NCBI GenBank assembly: GCA_035647435.1
Contig: DASRNM010000107.1
Location: 1-5,976 of the forward strand
DNA from: JAAZFZ01 sp035647435
Lineage (GTDB): Bacteria > Bacillota > Clostridia > Oscillospirales > Acutalibacteraceae
Length of the DNA stretch: 5,976 nt
Direction: 5' to 3'
Shown here: one piece after another, positions 1 through 5,963 of the stretch
Position numbering within the stretch: the first letter of the stretch is position 1
How the letters are laid out: every line of letters begins with the position of its first letter
Program-made: the position numbers and the translations under genes
Notes under the pieces: generated by a model
Told to the model about the DNA's origin: nothing
Database searches by the model: none
Seen by the model: only the letters and a program-made list of their open reading frames with translations

Positions 1-704
1 TTCTTGCTCTCTCTGCCCCAAACATGAGAAATTACAGCTTGCGGATAATAAACCGTTCTTGCTTGCTTTTTAACGGTTCGAGTTAGGTCGCAATCCTCGA
101 AGTACATAAAATAATTTTCGTCAAAACCGCATATGGCTTTAAAAAGCTCTGTTTTTATCATCATAAAACAGCCCGTAGCATTTTCTATATCAATGGGCTT
201 TGTCAAATCCTGGTCGAGCATCGCATATTTTCTGAGAGTGCGTCCGGGTGAGGTCTCATTTCTAAATCTGCTTGCAATTAAGTATTTAAGTTTAGGGTTT
301 CTTTTGCCCAAAATTTGTTCTCGGCCGTCGGGGAAGCAAATTCGTGGAGATAAAAGCCCGATATCTTCATTATTGTCAAGATATTCAGTCATAACGGCTA
401 AAACATCGCTTGTGAGAATAATGTCCGGATTGATTATTACGTGGTATTTTGAATGCAACTTGTCCAACACAACATTGTGTCCTGCTCCAAAACCGTAATT
501 TGTGCCAGTTTCAATGATTTCAATGTTTTCATTACAAAAGTTTTTCCTGATGAAATCAACCGTTCCGTCTGTCGAGCTGTTGTCAACAATAAAAAGCTTG
601 AAATCAACACCCTTTGTGTTGAAAAAAAGTGATTCGAGCGTGGCTTTTATTGTTTTCATATTGTTGTGTGTAACAATACAGCCAGAAACAGTATATTGTT
701 TCAT
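1..704 (-). CDS. Family 2 glycosyltransferase, rhamnosyltransferase (WbbL)-like, C-terminus cut by window edge
   Basis: This gene encodes a probable cytoplasmic or membrane-associated transferase that moves a sugar, by family resemblance often rhamnose, from a nucleotide sugar onto a growing surface glycan or lipid-linked acceptor. I translated 234 residues from the ATG at 704-702; the frame is still open at base 1, so the end is missing (relatives run about 270-300 residues). Visible GT-A features in order are: a first beta strand with CIVTHNN (9-15), DNSSTDGT (41-48) for nucleotide binding, NYGFGAGHN (69-77), NPDI (92-95) at the usual DXD position, GCFMMI (178-183), and GFDENYFMYFEDCDL (193-207), the acidic block typical of the WbbL-like branch. 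A GAGG ribosome binding site lies six bases before the start. The start overlaps the previous gene's stop as ATGA, implying translational coupling. The sugar specificity is not readable from sequence. Family assignment is firm; the rhamnosyl label is inference. Confidence 0.88.
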   Translation of the reverse strand, partial: MKQYTVSGCIVTHNNMKTIKATLESLFFNTKGVDFKLFIVDNSSTDGTVDFIRKNFCNENIEIIETGTNYGFGAGHNVVLDKLHSKYHVIINPDIILTSDVLAVMTEYLDNNEDIGLLSPRICFPDGREQILGKRNPKLKYLIASRFRNETSPGRTLRKYAMLDQDLTKPIDIENATGCFMMIKTELFKAICGFDENYFMYFEDCDLTRTVKKQARTVYYPQAVISHVWGRESK

Positions 705-1423
705 TTTGCACCTCTATTTTTTTTTACCAATGATGTTCGTTTTAGGAGTTCACCGGCAAGGTTAAAACGCCATTTCAGCTTTTGCCCGAATGAGGTTGAA
801 GCACCTGTAACGGTATTGCTGTGGCGCCTGTAAAGAATAAGTGGCTCGTCTATCAAAGAAACTCTGCCGTAAAGTTCAACGAGCAAGCCAATCCACTGGT
901 CATGCATCGGAAGATTTTCGGGGAAGGGCAGGAAAATATCCTTGAAGTCTGCCTTGAAGGCCATGCAACAGCCTACATAGTTGTTGCGCATAAAGTTTGA
1001 AACAAACCCCTGATGAGTTTTGTGTGAATCAAAATAAGACTTGTGAATGATTTGTAGTTTTCCGTCTGTAACCATTGCGTTGTGCATGACAAGGTCTGAA
1101 TTATTCTCAAGCTCTTTTACCATAAACTCAACCTTGTTTGGAAGCCAGACATCGTCTTGGTCACATAGAAAGATATAGTCACCCGTGCAGTTTAGTATAG
1201 CATTTTCAAAGTTTTTACATACACCTTTGCCGGGTCCATGAATGTATTTTATTCTGTTGTCGTAGGCATGATAGAACTCAACAACTGCTCGAGTTTCCCC
1301 CTCGGGGAAGTCGTCGGACACAATAATCTCATCCATCTCTCCCAATTGAGGAAGAATGGATTCGAGCTGTTCGCCAAGATATTTTTCACCTTTATAAGCC
1401 GCTAAGGCTACTGAAATTTTCAT
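701..1423 (-). CDS. Family 2 glycosyltransferase (surface glycan synthesis)
   Basis: This gene encodes a 240-residue GT-A fold glycosyltransferase, probably adding one sugar to a capsule, wall polysaccharide or O-antigen-like chain from a nucleotide sugar. The N-terminus SVALAAYKGEKYLGEQLESI (4-23) is the standard first beta strand and helix. DEIIVSDD (31-38) is the nucleotide-binding acidic pair, and CDQDDVW (87-93) holds the metal-binding DXD. MHDQW (173-177) carries the expected catalytic-base aspartate region. LYRRHSNTVTG (197-207) matches the conserved arginine/histidine segment of RfbF/RfbG-like enzymes. The residues after SDD read FPEGET instead of the usual small GSTDGT-like turn. The protein is shorter at the C-terminus than many relatives (about 290-300). 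It starts 15 bases after the lysS stop without an obvious Shine-Dalgarno sequence, so it may rely on coupling to lysS translation. It overlaps the next glycosyltransferase by four bases. The family is clear; donor and acceptor are unknown. Confidence 0.9.
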   Translation of the reverse strand: MKISVALAAYKGEKYLGEQLESILPQLGEMDEIIVSDDFPEGETRAVVEFYHAYDNRIKYIHGPGKGVCKNFENAILNCTGDYIFLCDQDDVWLPNKVEFMVKELENNSDLVMHNAMVTDGKLQIIHKSYFDSHKTHQGFVSNFMRNNYVGCCMAFKADFKDIFLPFPENLPMHDQWIGLLVELYGRVSLIDEPLILYRRHSNTVTGASTSFGQKLKWRFNLAGELLKRTSLVKKNRGAK

Positions 1424-1438
1424 ATATTCACTATCGGA

Positions 1439-2947
1439 TTAAAGACGTTTCATTGTTGGGAACAAAAGAACGTCTCTTATGGAATAACTGTCGGTTAGAA
1501 GCATTACGAGCCTGTCAATCCCGATACCTATACCGCCCGTTGGGGGCATGCCGTATTCAAGAGCCATAAGGAAGTCTTCGTCAGTGTGGTTTGCCTCCTC
1601 ATCGCCTGCGGCGCGCAACTCTTCTTGAGCTTCAAAACGGACTCTTTGGTCGAGCGGGTCGTTTAGCTCGGAGAAAGCGTTTGCCATTTCTCTTTGTGTA
1701 ACAAACAATTCAAAACGCTCTGTGTATTCGGGGTTGCTCGGCTTTCTTTTAGCCAATGGAGATATCTCAACAGGGTGGTCCATTATGAATGTCGGTTGGA
1801 TTAGCTTTTCTTCAACATATTTCTCAAAGAAAAAGTTGAGCAAATCACCCTTTTTGTGATGCTTTTCATATTTAATGCCCTTTTCGTCTGCAAGAGCTTT
1901 TGCTTGCTCGAAATCAATGGTAGAAAAATCTATACCTGCGTATTCCTTAACAGAGTCAACCATAGTCATTCTTTTGAACGGCTTTGAAAGGTCGATTTCA
2001 ACATCGCCATATGTTACAACAGCTTTGCCTAAGACTTTTGTTGCGACTGTTCTGAAAAGTTCCTCGCACAAATCCATCATTCCGTTGTAGTCTGTATATG
2101 CTTGATAAAGCTCAAGTAAAGTGAACTCAGGGTTGTGGCGGACAGAAAGGCCTTCATTTCTGAAAACTCTGCCGATTTCATAAACCCTTTCCATGCCTCC
2201 AACTATCAGCCTTTTGAGATATAGCTCAAGCGAAATTCTCAAATTCAAATCCTCATCAAGTGAATTGTGATGGGTTTTGAACGGGCGCGCTGCAGCACCA
2301 CCTGCATTTGACACAAGAACAGGCGTTTCAACCTCAAGAAAACCCTTTGAATCAAGGTGAGTTCTGATTTCACGAATTATGAGTGAGCGGTTGATAAACG
2401 TTTCCCTAACCTCGGGGTTCATTATAAGGTCAAGGTAACGGCGACGGTATCTTATGTCGGTGTTTGTTAGGCCATGGAACTTCTCGGGCAGGGGAAGAAG
2501 TGTTTTTGTCAAAAGCTTTAAGGATTTTGCATGAACGGATATCTCGCCCCTTCGTGTTTTGAAAACAAAGCCCTTGACCTCAATTATGTCGCCTATGTCC
2601 CATTTTCTATATTCGGCAAATTCATCTTCGCCAATGTCGTTAACTTTTATATAAACCTGCATACGCCCCGAACGGTCACGAATGTCGATAAAGTTTGCTT
2701 TACCCATATCACGCCTTGACATAATACGACCACAAATAGATACATCCGAGTTTTCAAGCTCTTCAAAACGCTCGTTAATCTCAAGTGCATTGATTGAGTT
2801 TTCGGCAACAGTAATTTTAAAAGGATCGTTACCATTGGTTTGAAGCTCCGTGAGCTTGTCCAGTCTTATCTGCCGCTGTTCGTTTGTTTCCTGCTCATCT
2901 TGTGCGGCATTCTCTTGAATAGAATCGTTGATGTTTTCTTCCTGCAT
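1439..2947 (-). CDS. lysS: Lysyl-tRNA synthetase, class II
   Basis: LysS charges tRNA-Lys with lysine through a lysyl-adenylate in the cytoplasm. The 502-residue length is normal for bacterial class II enzymes. A charged N-terminal extension (1-40) leads into RLDKLTELQTNGNDPF, the usual entry to the OB-fold anticodon-binding domain (about 69-150, with ICGRIMSRRDMGKANFIDIRD). YRRRYLDLIMNPEVR (167-181) is a family signature. Motif 1 surrounds FLEVETPVL (203-211). Motif 2 spans YEIGRVFRNEG (256-266) and HNPEFTLLE (271-279). Motif 3 is GGIGIGIDRL (471-480), followed by RDVLLFPTMK at the end. All class II catalytic motifs are intact. The ATG at 2947-2945 has AAGGAG nine bases upstream. The gene follows greA by 64 bases, an arrangement common in Bacillota, and is probably transcribed from the greA promoter. 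I saw no T-box leader in the short gap. Confidence 0.98.
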   Translation of the reverse strand: MQEENINDSIQENAAQDEQETNEQRQIRLDKLTELQTNGNDPFKITVAENSINALEINERFEELENSDVSICGRIMSRRDMGKANFIDIRDRSGRMQVYIKVNDIGEDEFAEYRKWDIGDIIEVKGFVFKTRRGEISVHAKSLKLLTKTLLPLPEKFHGLTNTDIRYRRRYLDLIMNPEVRETFINRSLIIREIRTHLDSKGFLEVETPVLVSNAGGAAARPFKTHHNSLDEDLNLRISLELYLKRLIVGGMERVYEIGRVFRNEGLSVRHNPEFTLLELYQAYTDYNGMMDLCEELFRTVATKVLGKAVVTYGDVEIDLSKPFKRMTMVDSVKEYAGIDFSTIDFEQAKALADEKGIKYEKHHKKGDLLNFFFEKYVEEKLIQPTFIMDHPVEISPLAKRKPSNPEYTERFELFVTQREMANAFSELNDPLDQRVRFEAQEELRAAGDEEANHTDEDFLMALEYGMPPTGGIGIGIDRLVMLLTDSYSIRDVLLFPTMKRL

Positions 2948-2978
2948 ATATTAAAACTCCTTATACCTAAACATAAAG

Positions 2979-2997
2979 TGGCAGGATTCCCCTGCCA
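2979..2997 (-). other. Hairpin between greA and lysS, possible weak attenuator or RNA-processing stem
   Basis: The sequence forms a perfect 7-base-pair stem, TGGCAGG paired with CCTGCCA, around a 5-base loop. It lies 14 bases after the greA stop and 16 bases before the lysS ribosome binding site. On the minus strand it is followed by CTTTATGTTTAGG, which has some T but no continuous T run, so it is at best a leaky intrinsic terminator. Modulating lysS relative to greA, or stabilising an mRNA end, are plausible roles but are inference only. Confidence 0.45.
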
Positions 2998-3011
2998 AGT
3001 ATGAATTATTA

Positions 3012-3491
3012 CTATCTTGATATTGATAAAATCTCCAACTCAAAGCTGTTACCGTTCGGTGTTTCAACAGCAACGATTTCGCCCGTTTTACGGCCTGCAA
3101 GTGCTCTGCCGACGGGTGATTGGTCAGAAATTATTCCTTTTGCCGGGTCAGCCTGTGTTTTGCTAAGAATCTTATATTCCATAACATCGTCTGTTGAGAT
3201 ATTACGAACTTTTACCTTTGAGCCTGTTGAAACAACCTCTGTACTAATATCGTTTTCGTCAAGAATATCGGCGTTTGTAATTTCTTCCTCAAGCTTAGCA
3301 ATGCGTGCCTCCATCTTAGCCTGCTCATTCATTGCCTCGTCATATTCAGCATTTTCGGAAAGGTCGCCGAATGACCTAGCTTCTTTTATTTTTTCTGCAA
3401 TATTGTCACGACCTGTTGTTTTGAGGTGTTCGAGCTCCTCAAGAAGTTTAGCATAACCTTCATGAGTGAGGATGTTTCTTTCCCTTGCCAT
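3012..3491 (-). CDS. greA: Transcription elongation factor GreA
   Basis: GreA enters the secondary channel of RNA polymerase and stimulates cleavage of backtracked transcripts, rescuing stalled complexes. The 159-residue length is typical. The N-terminal coiled coil covers about residues 9-75, starting with LTHEGYAKLLEELEHLK. Its tip carries GDLSENAEYDEA (42-53), with the functional acidic residues D43 and E46, corresponding to D41 and E44 of the E. coli protein. The C-terminal FKBP-like domain (about 85-159) ends with SPVGRALAGRKTGEIV (125-140) and ETPNG (143-147), characteristic of GreA rather than of unrelated coiled-coil proteins. The ATG is preceded by AAGGGAG at 3507-3501, nine bases away. 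It is the first gene of an apparent greA-lysS-glycosyltransferase transcription unit, driven by a consensus promoter about 80 bases upstream. Nothing appears missing or disrupted. Confidence 0.98.
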   Translation of the reverse strand: MARERNILTHEGYAKLLEELEHLKTTGRDNIAEKIKEARSFGDLSENAEYDEAMNEQAKMEARIAKLEEEITNADILDENDISTEVVSTGSKVKVRNISTDDVMEYKILSKTQADPAKGIISDQSPVGRALAGRKTGEIVAVETPNGNSFELEILSISR

Positions 3492-3569
3492 TATTATTCT
3501 CTCCCTTTCAAAATGCTAAAATTTATATAAAAAAATTAATAAATTGCAATGATACACATTAATATTGCC

Positions 3570-3598
3570 ATTATAATGAAACATTACGGTGTTGTCAA
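3570..3598 (-). promoter_or_regulatory. Consensus sigma-A (sigma-70 type) promoter for greA-lysS
   Basis: On the minus strand TTGACA (3598-3593) is followed by exactly 17 bases and then TATAAT (3575-3570), a full match to both consensus hexamers at the optimal spacing. Transcription would start near 3563, giving an AT-rich leader of about 70 bases before the greA ATG. No terminator-like GC hairpin with a T run was found between this promoter and the upstream gene, so some read-through from that gene is possible. No operator-like dyad overlaps the promoter. Confidence 0.88.
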
Positions 3599-3655
3599 GT
3601 GCCGGAAATTGTATCAGGATATCACAAGGCAAACTTAATCAAAGCGTTAATTTTG

Positions 3656-4483
3656 TTATTTTACTACTTTTGAAATAAGCTTTGCTACATCATATGTGTT
3701 TGAGGGGGTCAAGTCAATCATTAGTTTTTGAAAATAGCAGTTGCCTAAAGTATCAACTCCGCACAGCTCATGAAGAGCTGAGGCAAACAAAAGAGGCTCG
3801 ATCCCTTCGGGTAGAAGTTCCTGATACTCGGTAGGCATATTTACCCCTTCGCCCGAAACAACATTTTTAAAGCTGCCTTCACAAGTGTTTGACGGGGCAA
3901 ATATAATGCCCTCCTCCTTGCCTGATAGCATAGAGATATCCGTTGTAATAACAACGGTGCAGTCTTGAGCAAGCTTGATGTTGTCGTCAATGATAAGGGT
4001 TGCACCGAATTTGTCCATAATCTCAGAGGCAACGATTGAATACGAGCAAACATCCTTTGTAACAATTTTTATTGTTGTTGCATACATAACTATATTATCA
4101 ATAAACTGTGATAAAACCCCTTTTTTGTCAACAATGCAAACACTTAGTTGCGAGGTTTTAGCCGCACACCTTGAAAGGGTCTCGGCAGCACAGTTGAATA
4201 TGAGCCTTGCAGGTAAAACCTCAGGCACAAACACGTCCATATCGTATTTTTCGGGTAGCTGAATGTCTTTCGTGAGTAGCAGCTTTTGTGAAAGCCTGCC
4301 ACAAATGGATTTTACGGACTGCCACGGAATGCCATTCCTTGTTTCTTTGACCTTAACCTTAAAAAATGGTGCACCGCTTTTAACCCCGACAGAATATATT
4401 ACAGGTTGAGCGGGTTTGAATCGCTCCCTGAAAGCCGCCAGCCAATCCTTATCCCTTTCAAGTACATATAAAACCGCAAACAC
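3656..4483 (-). CDS. Hypothetical protein with a possible Rossmann-like C-terminal half
   Basis: I do not recognise this 275-residue protein. It looks soluble, with no signal peptide or membrane segment. The N-terminal part (1-90) mixes strands and charged helices. From about residue 112 there is an alternating pattern: LSVCIVDKKG (113-122), TIKIVTKD (137-144), YSIVASEIMDKFGATLIIDD (148-167), CTVVITTD (175-182), EGIIFAPS (191-198). This alternation resembles a Rossmann-type alpha/beta domain, but the glycine-rich GxGxxG loop is not evident, so dinucleotide binding is doubtful. Nine cysteines are scattered (61, 98, 106, 116, 146, 175, 201, 241, 249) without a CxxC pair. The start is GTG at 4483-4481, chosen because AAGGGAGGG sits five bases upstream. 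It lies 88 bases after queT on the same strand, so co-transcription is likely, but no functional link follows from that alone. It is a real gene by length, ribosome binding site and amino acid composition; the function is unknown. Confidence 0.8.
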   Translation of the reverse strand: MFAVLYVLERDKDWLAAFRERFKPAQPVIYSVGVKSGAPFFKVKVKETRNGIPWQSVKSICGRLSQKLLLTKDIQLPEKYDMDVFVPEVLPARLIFNCAAETLSRCAAKTSQLSVCIVDKKGVLSQFIDNIVMYATTIKIVTKDVCSYSIVASEIMDKFGATLIIDDNIKLAQDCTVVITTDISMLSGKEEGIIFAPSNTCEGSFKNVVSGEGVNMPTEYQELLPEGIEPLLFASALHELCGVDTLGNCYFQKLMIDLTPSNTYDVAKLISKVVK

Positions 4484-4488
4484 AGAAT

Positions 4489-4497
4489 CCCTCCCTT
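4489..4497 (-). promoter_or_regulatory. Strong ribosome binding site that fixes a GTG start
   Basis: AAGGGAGGG reads on the minus strand with five bases (ATTCT) before GTG at 4483-4481. No ATG lies at a comparable distance in frame, so this site decides the start of the hypothetical gene ending at 3656. Confidence 0.8.
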
Positions 4498-4571
4498 ACA
4501 TATTCTTATATGCAAAAGAGGTTGCAAATATCAGCACAATTTGCGAATTTTGATATTTTTTTTGATAAATA

Positions 4572-5099
4572 TTACCAGTTCTTATTGTTTAATTTGCTGT
4601 TAGCGTATATTTCTTTGCTCTTTAACATTAGAAGCAATGGTATTCCTAAAGCATAACAAACGATAATCTCGCCTGTGCCTACGGTAAGCGCCGAATAGGC
4701 AAAGCCTATAAATGTAAGACCTTCTGGCATGAAAAAAGAGATTTGAAGCCCGATTATCAATGCATTAAATATAACAGGAGCCATGGGTGCCGCCCAAGGG
4801 ATACCCTTAATGCAAAGTTTTCCCAATGCCCTTGTGGTTACAGCGGCAAGAAAGGTTGCAAAGGTGCCAAAAAAAATATCAGCAGGGTAGGGGCTTGCGA
4901 GATTTGCAATTAGACAGCCGATTGTCAGCCCGGGGACTGCGGCAGGTGTGAGTACGGGCAAAATTGTGAGGGCCTCTGAAAAACGGAATTGAACACTTCC
5001 ATATGCAATACCGAAAATTGATGCCATATATGTCAAAGCAGCATATGCAGCCCCTATAAGTGCGCCATGCACAACATATAAAACTTTATTATTTTTCAA
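4572..5099 (-). CDS. queT: QueT-family queuosine-precursor ECF transporter, substrate-binding S component
   Basis: This is a hydrophobic 175-residue membrane protein of the QueT family, the S component that captures a queuosine precursor (preQ1 or preQ0/queuine type) and works with a shared energy-coupling module (EcfA, EcfA', EcfT) not present in this window. The family signature is clear: VQFRFSEALTILPVL (36-50) followed by TPAAVPGL (51-58), GCLIANL (61-67) and ADIFFGTFATFLAA (73-86). About five to six membrane segments are visible, with an alanine-rich first helix (ALIGAAYAAL, 13-22) typical of contact with EcfT. The start is TTG at 5099-5097, chosen because GGAG lies seven bases upstream; a GTG at residue 10 would remove the head of helix 1. 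A preQ1-like RNA element overlaps the ribosome binding site, supporting the substrate assignment. It follows a NagD-like phosphatase by 61 bases. Confidence 0.92.
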   Translation of the reverse strand: MKNNKVLYVVHGALIGAAYAALTYMASIFGIAYGSVQFRFSEALTILPVLTPAAVPGLTIGCLIANLASPYPADIFFGTFATFLAAVTTRALGKLCIKGIPWAAPMAPVIFNALIIGLQISFFMPEGLTFIGFAYSALTVGTGEIIVCYALGIPLLLMLKSKEIYANSKLNNKNW

Positions 5100-5106
5100 A
5101 AAAATT

Positions 5107-5151
5107 CTCCTTAGTTTTGTTTTTGCGGTCAGGATGGTTTCGAACTGACCG
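5107..5151 (-). promoter_or_regulatory. Probable preQ1 class I riboswitch controlling queT translation
   Basis: On the minus strand, stem P1 pairs CGGTCAG (5151-5145) with CTGACCG (5132-5126), seven perfect pairs. The 12-base loop (5144-5133) begins TTC and ends in C, the expected position of the ligand-pairing cytosine in the B. subtilis-type element, whose loop as I recall it is also 12 bases. The tail is A-rich (CAAAAACAAAA) and ends in CTAAGGAG, matching the known AAAACTAAGG tail and containing the Shine-Dalgarno sequence of queT. The class acts when the loop and tail form an H-type pseudoknot that hides the ribosome binding site once preQ1 is bound. The middle of the loop (GAAACCAT) differs from the consensus I remember, and the pseudoknot pairs are not all obvious. 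Gene context is a strong independent support. Confidence 0.75.
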
Positions 5152-5160
5152 AGAAATCAT

Positions 5161-5952
5161 CTAGTTCAAATATTTACTTATGCTTGAAATGCTGTCAACT
5201 ACCAAATCAGGCTTGATTTGTGATTTATCGACATCATCCTCGGAAGTAACCCCCGACAAAACAAGAACGCAGGGAATGTTGTGGTTTTTGCCAATTGCGA
5301 TGTCGGTTGCAAGCCTGTCGCCGATGAAACAAAGCTCTTCCCTTTTGCAGTTAAGCAAGCTTGTGATGTAGTCGACAGTTGCGGTCATGGGTTTGCCCAT
5401 GATTTGTGGTCGTTTTCCCGTCGATGCCGCAAAAAGCTCAATCATAGAGCCTGTGTCGGGCATGTATCCGTCAGAGGTGGGGCAGTTCATGTCGGGGTGT
5501 GTTGCGATGTAAACAGCACCATTTTCAATATACTTTGCTGCTTTTCTAATTTTTTCATAGGTGAGCGTCGTGTCAAAACCGAGCACAACAATGTCAGGGT
5601 TGTCATCAACAAGATTTATTCCGGAGCTTTTAAAATCTTCCGTCAATCTCTCGTTACCTAAAAGATAGACACTTTTAGAAAAATAATTTTTTTGGATATA
5701 ATCGATCGTAACCTGAGTTGAAAGAATAATTTTATCCTCAACCACAGGGAAACCCATTTTTGCAAGTTTTTGCCGACAAACAGATTTGTTGTTCGAAGAA
5801 TTATTGGTAAAAAAGAAATAATCAAACCCCTTTTTCTCAAGTGAGCTAACAAAATCCGCCGAACCCTCTATAATTGTGTCGCTTAAATAGAAGGTCCCGT
5901 CCATGTCGATAATAAAATATTTAGTTTTTTCAAAGATTTTAAGCTTATTCAA
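5161..5952 (-). CDS. HAD-superfamily IIA hydrolase, NagD/AraL-like phosphatase
   Basis: This gene encodes a cytoplasmic phosphatase of 263 residues, the usual length for the NagD group, which dephosphorylates sugar phosphates, nucleotides or similar small metabolites with magnesium. All four HAD motifs are present. Motif I is DMDGTFY (16-22), with nucleophile D16 and acid/base D18. Motif II is TNNSS (49-53). Motif III is the lysine of GKP (186-188). Motif IV is GDRLATDI (211-218), with the metal-binding aspartates. The type C2 cap lies between motifs II and III and includes ATHPDMNCPTSDGYMPDTGSM (150-170), a NagD-type signature. The start is TTG at 5952-5950, supported by GAGGTGAT just upstream; the next internal ATG falls inside motif I and is impossible. 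It is upstream of queT on the same strand and probably shares its transcript. Substrate cannot be read from sequence, and a role in queuosine metabolism is not shown. Confidence 0.93.
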   Translation of the reverse strand: MNKLKIFEKTKYFIIDMDGTFYLSDTIIEGSADFVSSLEKKGFDYFFFTNNSSNNKSVCRQKLAKMGFPVVEDKIILSTQVTIDYIQKNYFSKSVYLLGNERLTEDFKSSGINLVDDNPDIVVLGFDTTLTYEKIRKAAKYIENGAVYIATHPDMNCPTSDGYMPDTGSMIELFAASTGKRPQIMGKPMTATVDYITSLLNCKREELCFIGDRLATDIAIGKNHNIPCVLVLSGVTSEDDVDKSQIKPDLVVDSISSISKYLN

Positions 5953-5955
5953 GTA

Positions 5956-5963
5956 ATCACCTC
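5956..5963 (-). promoter_or_regulatory. Strong ribosome binding site that fixes a TTG start
   Basis: GAGGTGAT on the minus strand matches eight bases of the 16S anti-Shine-Dalgarno complement, three bases before the TTG at 5952-5950 (five if counted from the end of GAGGTG). Nearby ATG and GTG codons upstream are out of frame and hit stops at once. This site therefore determines the start of the HAD hydrolase. Confidence 0.8.

Noticed and set aside
133..765. Plus-strand open frames at the left end
   Set aside because: They lie opposite a well-supported glycosyltransferase with intact motifs and have no recognisable features of their own.
2948..3011. T-box or lysine riboswitch for lysS
   Set aside because: The gap is only 64 bases, far too short for either, and lacks the T-box sequence.
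3001..3456. Long plus-strand open frame opposite greA
   Set aside because: It is antisense to a clear greA, with serine-rich low-complexity content and no family resemblance; a shadow frame.
3606..3636. Imperfect dyad around TTGTGATATCCTGATACAA as a terminator of the unknown gene
   Set aside because: Only four outer pairs plus wobbles, no GC-rich stem and no T run.
4524..4544. Inverted repeat GCAAAT / ATTTGC with a 9-base loop between queT and the unknown gene, as a terminator
   Set aside because: The stem is six AT-rich pairs with a large loop and is not followed by a T run; too weak to call.
4498..4571. Promoter for the unknown gene in the 88-base gap after queT
   Set aside because: TTGCAA and TATAAG are present but their spacing is about 11 bases, and the 17-base partner of TTGCAA is AATATG. 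No convincing pair.
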